The notes: generated by a model from the letters alone, not told the origin. 64,000 nt of DNA from Pseudomonas nitroreducens (GCF_024170165.1 NZ_JALJXP010000011.1:1-64000); one strand, 5' to 3'; counted from the first letter of the stretch, positions 1 through 8,932 are shown. Program-made: numbers and translations.

Positions 1-46
1 TGGTAGTGTGGAGTTTCTCCATGTGAGAGTAGGTCATCGTCAAGCT
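1..46 (+). rRNA. rrf: 5S ribosomal RNA, 3' end (partial)
   Basis: The first bases match the 3' part of a Pseudomonas 5S rRNA: the GGTAGTGTGG...CCATGTGAGAGTAGG segment followed by TCATCGTCAAGC, which is the strand that pairs with the 5' end of 5S rRNA. The 5' part of the gene and the rest of the rRNA operon lie outside the window. The exact 3' end is uncertain by a few bases. A strong terminator follows at once, so this is the end of an rRNA operon. Confidence 0.93.
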
Positions 47-58
47 CCTATCCCAAGA

Positions 59-89
59 CCCCTGGTCAGCATCGCTGGCCGGGGGTTTT
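59..89 (+). terminator. Rho-independent terminator of the rRNA operon
   Basis: A 12-bp stem (CCCCTGGTCAGC with GCTGGCCGGGG, two G-U pairs) with a three-base loop ATC, followed by TTTT. It lies a dozen bases after the 5S rRNA end, where an rrn operon terminator is expected. Confidence 0.9.
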
Positions 90-271
90 GCTTTTGCGCG
101 CGAGAAAAACAGCAACCGCTACGCAGGCTGCAGGGATGCCCTGGCAAGCAGGATGGGCGGCGGAGAGCTGTGTGGCTGGCAGGTTTCTCCAGATAATTTG
201 AGGCAGTCTTTGGGCACCGGATGGGTGGTTGCGTCGTCTACAATAGCTTCAAATTTTCCCTGAGTTCCTAC

Positions 272-928
272 ATGCCCGACATCGAAGGACATGCCTTGCG
301 GGACCTGCCTCTGGAAGAGCTGATGGCTTGCCACGAGTGCGACCTGCTGATGCGCCGCGAGCCCGTTCCTCTCGGGCATCGCTCCGTCTGCCCGCGCTGC
401 GGGTACGAGCTGGAAATCCATCGCCCGCACATGGTCCGCCGTGCCCTGGCCTTGGTCCTGACCGCGCTGATCCTGTATATCCCGGCCAACTTCCTGCCGA
501 TCATGCACATCACCATCCTGGGCCAGACCAGCATGGATACCGTCTGGAGTGGTGTCGTCGGCCTTTACCATTCGAACATGGCCGGTGTCGCCTTCCTGGT
601 GTTCCTCTGCAGCATGGTGATCCCGCTGGCCAAGCTGCTGTGCCAGTTGTTCGTGCTGCTGTCGATCCGCTTCACGGCATTGCGCGAGCACGGCATGCTG
701 CTGCTGCGCGGCTACCAGCACTTGCGCGAATGGGGGATGCTCGAGGTGTACCTGATGGGCATCCTCGTCTCCATCGTCAAACTGATCGGCATGGCCGAGT
801 TGCATGTGAGCGTCGGCCTGGCCTGCTTCGTGGCACTGCTGTTCACCCAGATCTGGCTGGAGGTCACCATGTCGCACCATCAGGTCTGGGGCGAGCTTTC
901 CGGGGAGTTCCACGATGCGGGCCATTGA
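272..928 (+). CDS. PqiA/LetA-family membrane protein, first half-size copy
   Basis: A 218-residue inner-membrane protein of the paraquat-inducible protein A (PqiA/LetA) family. It opens with a zinc-ribbon signature, CHEC near residue 23 and CPRCG some 20 residues later. About four hydrophobic helices follow, with the family phrase LILYIPANFLPIM. E. coli PqiA and LetA are about 420 residues and hold two such units; here each unit is a separate gene, this one overlapping the next by 14 bases. PqiA/LetA partners feed lipids to MCE-domain tunnel proteins, and such a protein is encoded directly downstream. I chose the ATG at 272, which starts MPDIEGHALRD. An in-frame ATG at 221 would add 17 residues unlike the family. 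No strong Shine-Dalgarno sequence is visible. Family assignment is firm; the exact substrate is not known. Confidence 0.88.
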   Translation: MPDIEGHALRDLPLEELMACHECDLLMRREPVPLGHRSVCPRCGYELEIHRPHMVRRALALVLTALILYIPANFLPIMHITILGQTSMDTVWSGVVGLYHSNMAGVAFLVFLCSMVIPLAKLLCQLFVLLSIRFTALREHGMLLLRGYQHLREWGMLEVYLMGILVSIVKLIGMAELHVSVGLACFVALLFTQIWLEVTMSHHQVWGELSGEFHDAGH

Positions 929-1535
929 TGCGGGGATCGTGGTCTGCGGTGAATGCCACCAGCTCAATCGCCGCGAAGAAGATGACGAGACTCACTGCAG
1001 CCGCTGCGGCGCAGTGGTACACGAGCGCCGGCCCAACAGCATCATCCGCACCTGGGCGTTGCTGATCACTGCCGCCATCCTCTACATCCCGGCCAACCTG
1101 CTGCCGATCATGACGGTGAACTTCCTCGGCAACGGCATGCCGGCGACGATCATGGAAGGCGTGGTCGAGTTGATCAACGCGGACATGATTCCCATCGCTG
1201 CCGTGGTGTTCATCGCCAGTATCCTGGTGCCCACCTTCAAGCTCATCGGCATCGCGCTACTGCTGTATTCGGTGCAGCGGCGGCAGCCGCTGTCCGCCCT
1301 GCAACGGAACGTGATGTACCGCTTCATCGAGTGGATCGGCCGCTGGTCGATGCTCGACATCTTCGTCATCGCGATCCTGGTGACGCTGGTGAACTTCGGC
1401 AACCTGGCCAGCATCGAGGCGAATCTCGGCGCGGCCGCCTTTGCCAGCGTGGTAGTGCTCACCATGCTGGCCGCTGTGACTTTCGATCCCCGGCTGATCT
1501 GGGATAACACGGACACGGAAGATAACGATGAGTGA
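915..1535 (+). CDS. PqiA/LetA-family membrane protein, second half-size copy
   Basis: A 206-residue paralogue of the preceding protein. It has the same plan: an N-terminal zinc ribbon (CGEC near residue 12, CSRCG near residue 31) and then about four transmembrane helices with AILYIPANLLPIM. It very likely pairs with the upstream gene to form the equivalent of one full-length PqiA/LetA. GGGGAG sits seven bases before the ATG at 915, inside the upstream gene, and the two genes overlap by 14 bases. The next gene begins inside this one (8-base overlap), so the three are translationally coupled. This gene corresponds to the C-terminal half of the E. coli proteins by order. Whether the two half-proteins form a heterodimer is inferred. 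Confidence 0.88.
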   Translation: MRAIDAGIVVCGECHQLNRREEDDETHCSRCGAVVHERRPNSIIRTWALLITAAILYIPANLLPIMTVNFLGNGMPATIMEGVVELINADMIPIAAVVFIASILVPTFKLIGIALLLYSVQRRQPLSALQRNVMYRFIEWIGRWSMLDIFVIAILVTLVNFGNLASIEANLGAAAFASVVVLTMLAAVTFDPRLIWDNTDTEDNDE

Positions 1536-3828
1536 CCTCCCAACACCCAAGATGCGCAAGACCACGAATTGGTCGGCTATCTGGATCCTGCCGCTGATCG
1601 CACTGGCCATCGGTGCCTGGCTGGCCTGGCGTGCTTATGACCAGGCGGGGATCATGATCCAGATCCAGTTCGAGAGTGGCGAGGGTATCCAGGCCAACAA
1701 GACCGAAGTGGTGTTCAAGGGGATCGGCGTCGGCAAGGTTGTCGACCTGCATGTGAACAAGCCCAACATGGGTGTGACCGCTGTGGTCGAGATGCGCAAG
1801 GAGGCGGCTGAGTACCTGAGCAGCAGCACCCGCTTCTGGCTGGTCAAGCCGCGTGTTTCTATCGCTGGGGTGACCGGGTTGGAGACCCTGGTATCGGGCA
1901 ACTACATTGCGGTCGATCCGGTGAAGGGCGAACAGCAACATGAGTTCACTGCCCTGAAGGAGCCGCCGCCGCTGTCCGACAGCCTGCCCGGTCTGCACCT
2001 GACGCTGAAGGCCGAGCGACTGGGTTCCCTCGAACAGGGCAGCCCGATCTATTACCGGCAGATCCAGGTCGGCCAGGTGAAGAGCTACCAGTTGGCCGAA
2101 GACCAGAAGACCATCGAGGTGAAGATCCACATCGAGCCGGCCTATGCGAACCTGGTGCGCAAGCACACGCGATTCTGGAATGCCAGTGGCATCACCCTGT
2201 CCGGCAGCCTCAGCGGCCTGAAGCTGCGCACCGAGTCGCTGGCGAGCATCGCCGCCGGCGGTATTGCCTTCTCCACCCCGGACAACTACGCGGACAGCCC
2301 GCCCACCGACCCGACCAAGCCCTTCCGACTCTATGAGGACTACGACGCCGCCCAGTCCGGGCTCGCCGTCAAGGTGAAGGTCAGCGACGTCAGTGGCCTC
2401 ACGCCGGGTAGCACGCCGGTGATGTACAACGGGGTGGAAGTCGGCACGGTGAAGAGCATCGACATGGACAAGGACTTCAACGGCGCTACCGCCACCTTGT
2501 CCATGGACCCGCGCACCGAGGAATTCCTCAACAGCAAGACCGAGTTCTGGATGGTCAAGCCGAGCATCTCGCTGGCCGGTATCACCGGCCTCGAGGCGCT
2601 GGTGAAGGGCAACTACCTCAACGTGCGCTTTGCCAGCGGCGGCGAGCCGACCCGCGATTTCGTCATCCGGCCCAAGGCGCCGCCGTTGAACCTCGACTCG
2701 CCGGGCCTGCATCTGGTACTGACCACCGACCAACTGGGTTCGCTGGAGGTCGGTACGCCGATCCTCTACCGCCAGATGAAGGTCGGCAGCGTGCAGAGCT
2801 ACCAGCTCTCCCGTCGTGATCCCTCGCGTCTGGTCATCGGCGTCCACATCGAGCCGGAGTACGCCAAGCTGGTGAATACCTCGTCGCGCTTCTGGAATAT
2901 CAGCGGCGTGACCATCAGCGGTGGCCTGGATGGGATCAAGCTCAAGAGCGAGTCGCTGCAGACGCTGCTGGCCGGCGGCATCGCCTTCGACACCCCCGAC
3001 CCCAAAGCGGCACCGATCACCAAGGTGCGGCGCTTCGCCCTGTTCGACAGCGAGGATGACGCGCACCTGAAAGGCCAGCTGATCGAGTTGCGCGCCGATA
3101 CCGCCGACGGACTGAAGGAGGGCACCGTCCTGCGTTACAAGGGGCTGGAAGTGGGGCGCGTGGAGCAGGTGGAGCTGAGCAAGGACTTGCAGAGCGTGCA
3201 GCTCAAAGCCCGGCTGACCCGCAGCGCCGATCGCATCGCGCGCCAGGGCACCCGCTTCTGGGTGGTCGGGCCGCAGGTCGGGCTGTCCGGTGTCACCAAC
3301 CTGGGCACCATCGTCAGCGGCCAGTATATCGAGGTCCTGCCGGCGGCCTCGGTCGGGCAGGCACAGACCAGTTTCAGCCTGCTGGATGGCGAGCCCAACC
3401 GCCTGCTCGATGCCGACGGCCTGCGCCTGACCCTCAGTGCGCCCCGTCGTGGCTCGCTGAAGGTGGGCGTGCCGGTCACCTATCGTGAAGTCCAGGTGGG
3501 CAAGGTGACGTCCTTCGAGCTGGGCGAGACGGCCGACCGTGTGCTGATTCATATCCTCATCGAGCCGCGGTACGCACCGCTGGTGCGCACTGGCAGCCGT
3601 TTCTGGAACACCAGCGGATTTGGTGTGGATGCGGGCTTGTTCAAAGGGGTCAAGGTGCGCACCGAGTCGATGGAGACCCTCCTCGCTGGCGGCGTGGCCT
3701 TCGCTACGCCGAACAATGCCGAGATGGGCTCGGCGGCCAAGCCGGGGCAGACCTTCGCGTTGTTCGACGAGGCCAACGACGAGTGGCTGGACTGGGCGCC
3801 GAAGATTCCGCTGGGCAAGGCGCAGTGA
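1528..3828 (+). CDS. pqiB: PqiB/LetB-type MCE-domain protein with six MCE repeats
   Basis: A 766-residue MCE protein, anchored by one N-terminal helix (about residues 15-35) with the rest in the periplasm. Six MCE units can be counted from the recurring signature of hydrophobic, (Y/F)(K/R/N)xxxVGxV: starting near residues 45, 155, 270, 385, 505 and 625. They come as three tandem pairs, the first of each pair FKGIGVGKV-like and the second YRQIQVGQV-like. E. coli PqiB has three MCE domains and LetB/YebT seven, so the length and domain number here are intermediate. Such proteins stack hexameric MCE rings into a lipid tunnel between inner and outer membrane. The two PqiA-like genes directly upstream support the role. 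No PqiC-like lipoprotein gene follows; a terminator does. The symbol is by family; LetB would be equally defensible. Confidence 0.87.
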   Translation: MSDLPTPKMRKTTNWSAIWILPLIALAIGAWLAWRAYDQAGIMIQIQFESGEGIQANKTEVVFKGIGVGKVVDLHVNKPNMGVTAVVEMRKEAAEYLSSSTRFWLVKPRVSIAGVTGLETLVSGNYIAVDPVKGEQQHEFTALKEPPPLSDSLPGLHLTLKAERLGSLEQGSPIYYRQIQVGQVKSYQLAEDQKTIEVKIHIEPAYANLVRKHTRFWNASGITLSGSLSGLKLRTESLASIAAGGIAFSTPDNYADSPPTDPTKPFRLYEDYDAAQSGLAVKVKVSDVSGLTPGSTPVMYNGVEVGTVKSIDMDKDFNGATATLSMDPRTEEFLNSKTEFWMVKPSISLAGITGLEALVKGNYLNVRFASGGEPTRDFVIRPKAPPLNLDSPGLHLVLTTDQLGSLEVGTPILYRQMKVGSVQSYQLSRRDPSRLVIGVHIEPEYAKLVNTSSRFWNISGVTISGGLDGIKLKSESLQTLLAGGIAFDTPDPKAAPITKVRRFALFDSEDDAHLKGQLIELRADTADGLKEGTVLRYKGLEVGRVEQVELSKDLQSVQLKARLTRSADRIARQGTRFWVVGPQVGLSGVTNLGTIVSGQYIEVLPAASVGQAQTSFSLLDGEPNRLLDADGLRLTLSAPRRGSLKVGVPVTYREVQVGKVTSFELGETADRVLIHILIEPRYAPLVRTGSRFWNTSGFGVDAGLFKGVKVRTESMETLLAGGVAFATPNNAEMGSAAKPGQTFALFDEANDEWLDWAPKIPLGKAQ

Positions 3829-3847
3829 GTTAACGCCGAACAGGAAG

Positions 3848-3871
3848 AGGGCCGCGATTGCGGCCCTTTTT
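3848..3871 (+). terminator. Terminator of the pqiAAB operon
   Basis: An 8-bp perfect stem AGGGCCGC/GCGGCCCT with loop GATT, followed by TTTTT, 19 bases after the pqiB-like stop codon. Confidence 0.9.
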
Positions 3872-3901
3872 CATTTCCTGCACCCGAGCCGATCCCCCCT
3901 T

Positions 3902-3977
3902 GTAGGAGCGAGCTTGCTCGCGAACCGCGTAGCACTGCAGCCAGGGCAAATCCGTTCGCGAGCAGGCCCGCTCTTAC
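3902..3977. repeat. REP element pair (inverted)
   Basis: GTAGGAGCGAGCTTGCTCGC at 3902 and its imperfect inverted partner, ending GCCCGCTCTTAC at 3977, face each other across about 30 bases. This is the common Pseudomonas repetitive extragenic palindrome arrangement. Other copies in the window are at 14676, 37397, 44345 and, in divergent form, 61543 and 61650. All lie between genes, mostly after gene ends. Confidence 0.85.
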
Positions 3978-3987
3978 GAAAAGCAAG

Positions 3988-4014
3988 AAAAAGCCCCGCA
4001 AGGCGGGGCTTTTT
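3988..4014. terminator. Bidirectional terminator, end of mksB
   Basis: A 12-bp perfect stem AAAAAGCCCCGC/GCGGGGCTTTTT with loop AAG, so a T-run follows in either direction. It lies 20 bases beyond the mksB stop codon on the minus strand and also backs up the terminator of the convergent pqi operon. Confidence 0.9.
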
Positions 4015-4033
4015 CGTCAACGCTGCAGAAGCA

Positions 4034-6868
4034 TCACGCCGGCTCGGCGCTGGCCTCCACGTCGTTGTGCGCGGCTTTCTCTGTATCGCGACGGCGGATG
4101 TACTTCCAGTCCGCCTCGTCGATGTAGATGCCGTTGGGGCCGCTGCCGCCTTCCAGGTCGATGGCCACCTGGGCCGAGACCTGCGGCTTCACGCTCGCCA
4201 GGATCGGCACGAAGCCCAGCTGCAGGCTGGTCTCCAGCAGCGCCGACTGGTTGCGTTCGTCGATGTCTGCTGCCTCGTCGAGGTAGTAGGGCAGGCGGAT
4301 GCGACCGGCCTGCTCGCGGTCCATCAGGTGCAGCAACAGGTACATGTTGGTCAGCGCCTTGATGGTCATGGTGGTGCCGTTGGATGCCGCACCGTCGATG
4401 TCGGTGTGCATGATCGGCTGGCCGCCCATCTTGGTGATCTCGAACGCCAGCTCGAACAGGTCCTTGAGGCCCAGCTGGTTGTTGTTCGCTGCCACCAGGC
4501 GCGACAGGTAGTCCTTGGCTTCCTCGTTCTTCGCATCCTGCTCGGCGCTCTGGGTCAGGTCGAAGACGGAAAGGTTCTCGCCCTCTTCGTACTGGCCGGC
4601 GCTGTGGATGATCTGGTCGATGTGCTTGAGCGCGTCCTTGTTCGGCGCCAGCACGATGCGGAAACTCTGCAGGTTCGACACCTGGCGCTTGTTGATCTCG
4701 CGGTTGAACAGCGCCAGCTGGTGTTCCAGGTTGTCGTAGTCGCTGCGGATGTTGCGCAGGGTCCGGGCGATGTCGGTGACCGCCGCACGGCGTGCCTTGG
4801 CCAGCGTCATGGCTTCGTCAGTGCGGTGCGCGTAGGCGTTGATCAGCAGTTGCAGGCGCCGCTCAGGATCATCCTCGCTGTCGAACTTGGCCACGCCCTT
4901 CAGGCGCACCTGGGCGTACAGCGCCTCGATCTGGCCGTCCACGCGCTGCAGCGACTGCCAGGTGTCCTGGTAGTCGTTGAGCAGCGGCAGCAGGTTGTCC
5001 ATGGAGTCGTCGACCGGGTCCATGAACGGGATGCCGAAGGGCAGGTTGGTCGGCAGCAACTGACGGCGGCGCAGGGCGTCGTCGAGGGTGCGCTGCTTGG
5101 CTTCCATGTCGGCCAGTTGGCGGCCGATCAGCTGCAATTTGGCGGAGAGCTGCTGGACGCGCTCGGTGAAGGCGTCGGCGGAGCGCTTGAGTTCATCCTG
5201 GGTGGCTTCCAGCTGCGCGAGCTGTTCCAGCTTGCCCGGCTCCTCGGCGTTCAGGGTCTGGCTGCGGCGGAAGTCTTCCAGCGCCTTCTGCGCGTCGAGT
5301 ACGTCCTGGTAGAACCTGTCCGCCTGCGCCTTGCTGGCGTTGCGGTCGGCGGCCACGGCCTGCTGGGTCTTGAGCTGCTTGAGCTCCTTCTCCAGGCGTT
5401 CCTTCTGGTCACGCAGGGCGGCGCGGTCGGCCAGGGCCTGCAGGGCCGGCGGCTCGATGGTGGAGAGGTCGATGGTCAGGCCCGGTACTTCGAAGCGCTC
5501 GCCCTTGAAGGCATCGAGGATCTTCTCGACGCTGCCGACCCACTGGCCGGCCTCGTCCAGGTCCACGCCCTTGTCGCCCAGCGGCAGGCTGAACAGTGCG
5601 CCGTTGAACAGGCGCATCAGGCGCTCGACGTCCTGCTGGGAGAACTCTTCGCGCAGGCGGGCGTAGCTGTTGTTGTCGGCGTGTTCGAGTTGCTGGCGAA
5701 CGCCTTTCAGGCGCTTCTCCAGGTCGCGCATGCGCTCTTCGAGGTCTTCGCTGGAGAACTGCCGGGAATGCGCCAGGGCGCCGGCCAGCTCGTCGTGGGC
5801 GTCCTTGGCGGCGAGCAGCTGCTGCTCCAGCACCTTGACGTCGTCGACCAGCGCGAAGCGGTTCTTCAGCACGGCCAGCTCGCCCATCCAGCGCTGGATT
5901 TCGCTGATCTCGCGCTCCAGGCGCATCAGTTCGGCGGTGCTGCCGCGCTGTTCGTTCTGCAGGCCGTCCTGCTCGCGGCGGTAGTGCTCGGACTGGATGA
6001 CCAGCTCTTCCTTGCGTGCGCCGGAATAGTCTTCCCAGGTGCCCAGCAGGTTATCCAGCAGCGGCGAGAGACGGTGCATCTTGCCGCGCAGAATTTCACG
6101 CTGCGATACGCCGTTGGCCAGTGCCTCGACCAGCGGGCCGGCGGCGACCAGGGCCTGGTAGTCGCCCTCCATGCGGCGCACGTCGCGGAAGGCTTCCTCG
6201 CAGGCGGCGATGTAGTCGACGCTGCCCGAGCGCAGACTGTGCTCGAAGGCGTCGAGGAACAGCTGCTTGAGCTTGGCAGCGGTGATCTCGCGCATGTGCA
6301 GCAGGTTGATGAACAGCGAGCGGAAGGTCTTCAGGCTCTGTTCACTGGTGGAGCGCAGCGGGATCAGGGTGAGATCCAGCGGGATCGAGGTGTGGCCGCC
6401 GACCAGCAGGCGACGCAGCTCGTCGGGCTTGAGCTCGTAGGACTTGATGCCTTCCCGCTCAAGGTTGGCGTACAGCTCGCGCAGGCGCAGGCAGGTACCG
6501 TTCTTCTGGTAGTGCTCCAGGTCCAGTTCGCCCTGGTAGGCGAAGAACTGGTGACCGAAGCCGCCGCCCGGACCGCGGCCGCCGACGCCGATCACATGGC
6601 GGCCGTTGGGCAGGTCCAGTTCGACGAGGATGTAGCTGGTGTCGGTGGCGAAATAGAACTTGCGCGAGGCTTCCAGGCTGTACTTGCCGAAGCTCATGTC
6701 GGACATGCGCGCGAGGATCGGGAATTGCAGCGCGTTGATCGACGCCGACTTGCCGAGGTTGTTCGCGCCGTACACCGACAGTGGTTGTTCCAGCGGGAAG
6801 ATGCCGAGGCTGTAGCCGGCGGTGTTGAGCAGGGCGAAGCGGCGAATGCCGTAGCGTTCCTGGGTCAT
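4034..6868 (-). CDS. mksB: Condensin MksB, SMC-like ATPase
   Basis: A 944-residue SMC/MukB-like ATPase, the motor of the MksBEF condensin that compacts chromosomal DNA. Walker A is GANNLGKS at residues 34-41. The Walker B segment LPYYLDEAAD is at about 859-868, with the catalytic Glu following the Asp. A signature-like ASNGTTM segment lies before it. Between the ATPase halves lie two long Gln/Glu/Arg/Leu-rich coiled-coil stretches (about 230-480 and 520-730) around a shorter hinge region. It is the last gene of mksF-mksE-mksB; its ATG overlaps the mksE stop (ATGA). It is shorter than MukB, as expected for Mks. No MksG/JetD nuclease gene is present on either side, so this looks like the chromosomal type rather than the Wadjet plasmid-defence type. 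Confidence 0.92.
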   Translation of the reverse strand: MTQERYGIRRFALLNTAGYSLGIFPLEQPLSVYGANNLGKSASINALQFPILARMSDMSFGKYSLEASRKFYFATDTSYILVELDLPNGRHVIGVGGRGPGGGFGHQFFAYQGELDLEHYQKNGTCLRLRELYANLEREGIKSYELKPDELRRLLVGGHTSIPLDLTLIPLRSTSEQSLKTFRSLFINLLHMREITAAKLKQLFLDAFEHSLRSGSVDYIAACEEAFRDVRRMEGDYQALVAAGPLVEALANGVSQREILRGKMHRLSPLLDNLLGTWEDYSGARKEELVIQSEHYRREQDGLQNEQRGSTAELMRLEREISEIQRWMGELAVLKNRFALVDDVKVLEQQLLAAKDAHDELAGALAHSRQFSSEDLEERMRDLEKRLKGVRQQLEHADNNSYARLREEFSQQDVERLMRLFNGALFSLPLGDKGVDLDEAGQWVGSVEKILDAFKGERFEVPGLTIDLSTIEPPALQALADRAALRDQKERLEKELKQLKTQQAVAADRNASKAQADRFYQDVLDAQKALEDFRRSQTLNAEEPGKLEQLAQLEATQDELKRSADAFTERVQQLSAKLQLIGRQLADMEAKQRTLDDALRRRQLLPTNLPFGIPFMDPVDDSMDNLLPLLNDYQDTWQSLQRVDGQIEALYAQVRLKGVAKFDSEDDPERRLQLLINAYAHRTDEAMTLAKARRAAVTDIARTLRNIRSDYDNLEHQLALFNREINKRQVSNLQSFRIVLAPNKDALKHIDQIIHSAGQYEEGENLSVFDLTQSAEQDAKNEEAKDYLSRLVAANNNQLGLKDLFELAFEITKMGGQPIMHTDIDGAASNGTTMTIKALTNMYLLLHLMDREQAGRIRLPYYLDEAADIDERNQSALLETSLQLGFVPILASVKPQVSAQVAIDLEGGSGPNGIYIDEADWKYIRRRDTEKAAHNDVEASAEPA

Positions 6869-7638
6869 GCCTGGGCCTCCATGTCGGCTTGTTCTTCGGC
6901 GATGGCGCGGGCGAGGGCGTCTTCTTCGCTCTCGTCTTCGGCAATTTCAGCCTCCGCAGGGGCGGCTGGTTCGTCGATCACCACGATGGCGTCTTCGCTG
7001 TCGGCTGCCGGTTGATCGGCGTAGGACTCGAGGATCACCACCGGCTCGTCGTCTTCTTCCATCAGCACCGGGGCGCTGAACTGCATCTCGCTGGCGTGCA
7101 GGTTGGCGGCCAGGTCGCGGTCCTGCTGGACCGACAGGCAGACGTCGAGGAAGCGGTGGATCGGCGGCAGGAAGCGGTACACGCCGTTGTCCTCGGCGGC
7201 GAAGCCGAGCTGGGTGAGGCGGCGCATGACCTTCTCTTCCAGTTCTTCCTGGGTGGTCACCTCGGCCTGCAGGAACAGGTCACGGTACTTCTCCAGCAGC
7301 GGCGGCAGCTCGTCGCGGCCGATGCTGCCACCGTCGAGGACGGCCAGCGGGTCGCGGCCCTGGTCGGCGAGGTGCTCGACGAGTATGAAGGTGAACAGCG
7401 CCAGGCGCTGGGCGGTCTTGTTCACCTGGGCGCCGACCTGCTCGGGCACGAAGTAGTAGAAGCCGCGGGTATCGCAGACCAGTTCGTAGCCCAGGCTGCG
7501 GAACAGCGCGCGGTAGGCGTCCTGCTGGTTGGACAGCTGGCTGTACAGCTCCGGATCACGGCGGCTGATGTGGAAGCCTTTGAACAGCTCGCGGAAGATC
7601 GGCGCGAGCTGGGTCATTTCGGTGAGATTAATCTGCAT
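6865..7638 (-). CDS. mksE: Condensin subunit MksE
   Basis: A 257-residue protein matching MksE, the small non-SMC (kite-type) subunit of the MksBEF condensin, which with MksF bridges the MksB heads. Winged-helix-like segments occupy roughly residues 1-190. The last 60 residues are strongly acidic (runs of Glu, Asp and Ala) and probably disordered. It overlaps mksF upstream by 11 bases and mksB downstream by 4, so the three are co-translated in the order F-E-B usual for Mks and JetABC loci. The ATG at 7638 starts MQINLTEMTQLAPIFRELF. Confidence 0.87.
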   Translation of the reverse strand: MQINLTEMTQLAPIFRELFKGFHISRRDPELYSQLSNQQDAYRALFRSLGYELVCDTRGFYYFVPEQVGAQVNKTAQRLALFTFILVEHLADQGRDPLAVLDGGSIGRDELPPLLEKYRDLFLQAEVTTQEELEEKVMRRLTQLGFAAEDNGVYRFLPPIHRFLDVCLSVQQDRDLAANLHASEMQFSAPVLMEEDDEPVVILESYADQPAADSEDAIVVIDEPAAPAEAEIAEDESEEDALARAIAEEQADMEAQA

Positions 7639-8932
7639 GCGATTCGCTCTTGCTGTCCTTGCCAGCGGTCGGGCCGGCGATCAGGGCGAAGGAGCACAGG
7701 CTGACGCTGTGCTGGAGAGTGTCGTATTGGCGGCGATCGAGGCGGTCGCGCTGGAAGCGGGCGTCGCGCGACAGGCGCGAGAACCAGTAGAGCAGCTCGT
7801 CGGTGGCGCCTTCGGGCTCCTGGTCGAGCAGCCACTGCATGAGGTCCGGCAGCGGCAGCGCGGCCTGGCAGCGGTCGAGCATTTCCCGTGCGGTGCGCGG
7901 CGAGCGCTGCGGGCCGTCGCTCTTGCGATTGCCGCTGGCCTTGGGGAAGTGCGCCGGCTTGGGCTGGAAGCTGGCGAGGGCGAAGACGTAGCTCTCGACC
8001 TGCGAGGCGGTGCCGAGGAAGTTGCTCTGCGGCCGGGTGAACATCGGCAGGGCAGCCTGGGGCACGGCGTCGATGCCCTTGCGACGGATGACCGACAGCG
8101 CCAGGGCGGCGCCACGGGTGATCGCATTGTGCCGGCGCGCTTCTTCGCGCAGCGGCAGTAGCAGTTCGCGGGCGCGGCGCAGGGTGAGCTGGGCGGTGGT
8201 CTGCATTTCCAGGATGCGCGCGTGGGTGCGCAGCAGCTGGTCATCGTCAACCAGCTGGCCGAGGCGCGCCTGTTCGCTGAGCAGGCGCAGCAGTACCTGC
8301 TCCACGCGATGCACGCCCTGTTCGAAGGCGCCGTCGGCGGAGACCAGCTGGATCATCGGCTCGACGTACTCGTCCCAGGTCGCCAGGACTTCCGCGTAGC
8401 GCTGGCGCAGCGGAATCTGCCGGTCCTGGGTCTTGGCTCGCTCGGCGACGGCGACCAGCGCCTGCTCGTCGTTGGCCAGCTTCTTCAGCACATCGCGCAC
8501 GCGCATGTCGAGCAGGCGCAGCTGACGGGCCAGGTCATTGCCGTCGCGCGCCTCGAAAGCTTCGCGGATGTAGCCGGCGAGGCGCTCCAGGTGGCGCAGG
8601 TAGGCTTCGATCTCCAGGCACAGGCCCAGGCGGTGTTCCTGGCGCAGGTAGGCGAGGAAGTCGTGGATCTGCGCATTCAGCTCGAAGCGGTTGGGGCTCT
8701 TGGCCACCGGGACGAGGATGTCCAGGCGGACCCACTGGTCGAGCAGGGCGGTGATGTCCACCGGGGTGCTGTCGGGCAACTGGCTGGTGAGCTGGATGCG
8801 CAGCTCCACCAGGCTCAGGGTGCCGGCGTCGAAGCGCTCGCACAGCGGTTCGAGCAGCACCCAGTGTTCGGCAAGGGCGCGTAGTACGCGTCGTGGGTCG
8901 ATCATCGGCTTGGTTGGGCCCGGAATGAACAA
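7628..8932 (-). CDS. mksF: Condensin subunit MksF (kleisin)
   Basis: A 434-residue protein in the MksF/JetA position and of matching character. The N-terminal half has winged-helix-like sequence; a helical middle is rich in Leu, Glu and Arg (about 120-300); a C-terminal winged-helix region would contact the MksB head, as kleisins do. First gene of the mks operon. The ATG at 8932 starts MFIPGPTKPMIDPRRVLRAL; an internal ATG ten codons later (MIDPRRV) is a possible alternative. A TACAAT -10-like hexamer reads on the minus strand at 8946-8941, close to the start, but no convincing -35 is seen. Kleisin assignment rests on gene order and overall resemblance more than on a motif. Confidence 0.85.
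   Translation of the reverse strand: MFIPGPTKPMIDPRRVLRALAEHWVLLEPLCERFDAGTLSLVELRIQLTSQLPDSTPVDITALLDQWVRLDILVPVAKSPNRFELNAQIHDFLAYLRQEHRLGLCLEIEAYLRHLERLAGYIREAFEARDGNDLARQLRLLDMRVRDVLKKLANDEQALVAVAERAKTQDRQIPLRQRYAEVLATWDEYVEPMIQLVSADGAFEQGVHRVEQVLLRLLSEQARLGQLVDDDQLLRTHARILEMQTTAQLTLRRARELLLPLREEARRHNAITRGAALALSVIRRKGIDAVPQAALPMFTRPQSNFLGTASQVESYVFALASFQPKPAHFPKASGNRKSDGPQRSPRTAREMLDRCQAALPLPDLMQWLLDQEPEGATDELLYWFSRLSRDARFQRDRLDRRQYDTLQHSVSLCSFALIAGPTAGKDSKSESHAD

Noticed and set aside
8-196. A 62-codon frame overlapping the 5S rRNA end and its terminator
   Set aside because: It reads through rRNA and a hairpin; not a gene.
3902-3977. Repeated palindromes as a CRISPR array
   Set aside because: Copies are single or in inverted pairs at separate sites with no regular spacers; they are REP elements.
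3620-7015. A very long open frame on the plus strand opposite mksB
   Set aside because: It is the antisense shadow of a high-GC gene: the protein is mostly Val, Leu, Gln and Arg in no family pattern, while the minus strand has Walker A and B and clear coiled coils.
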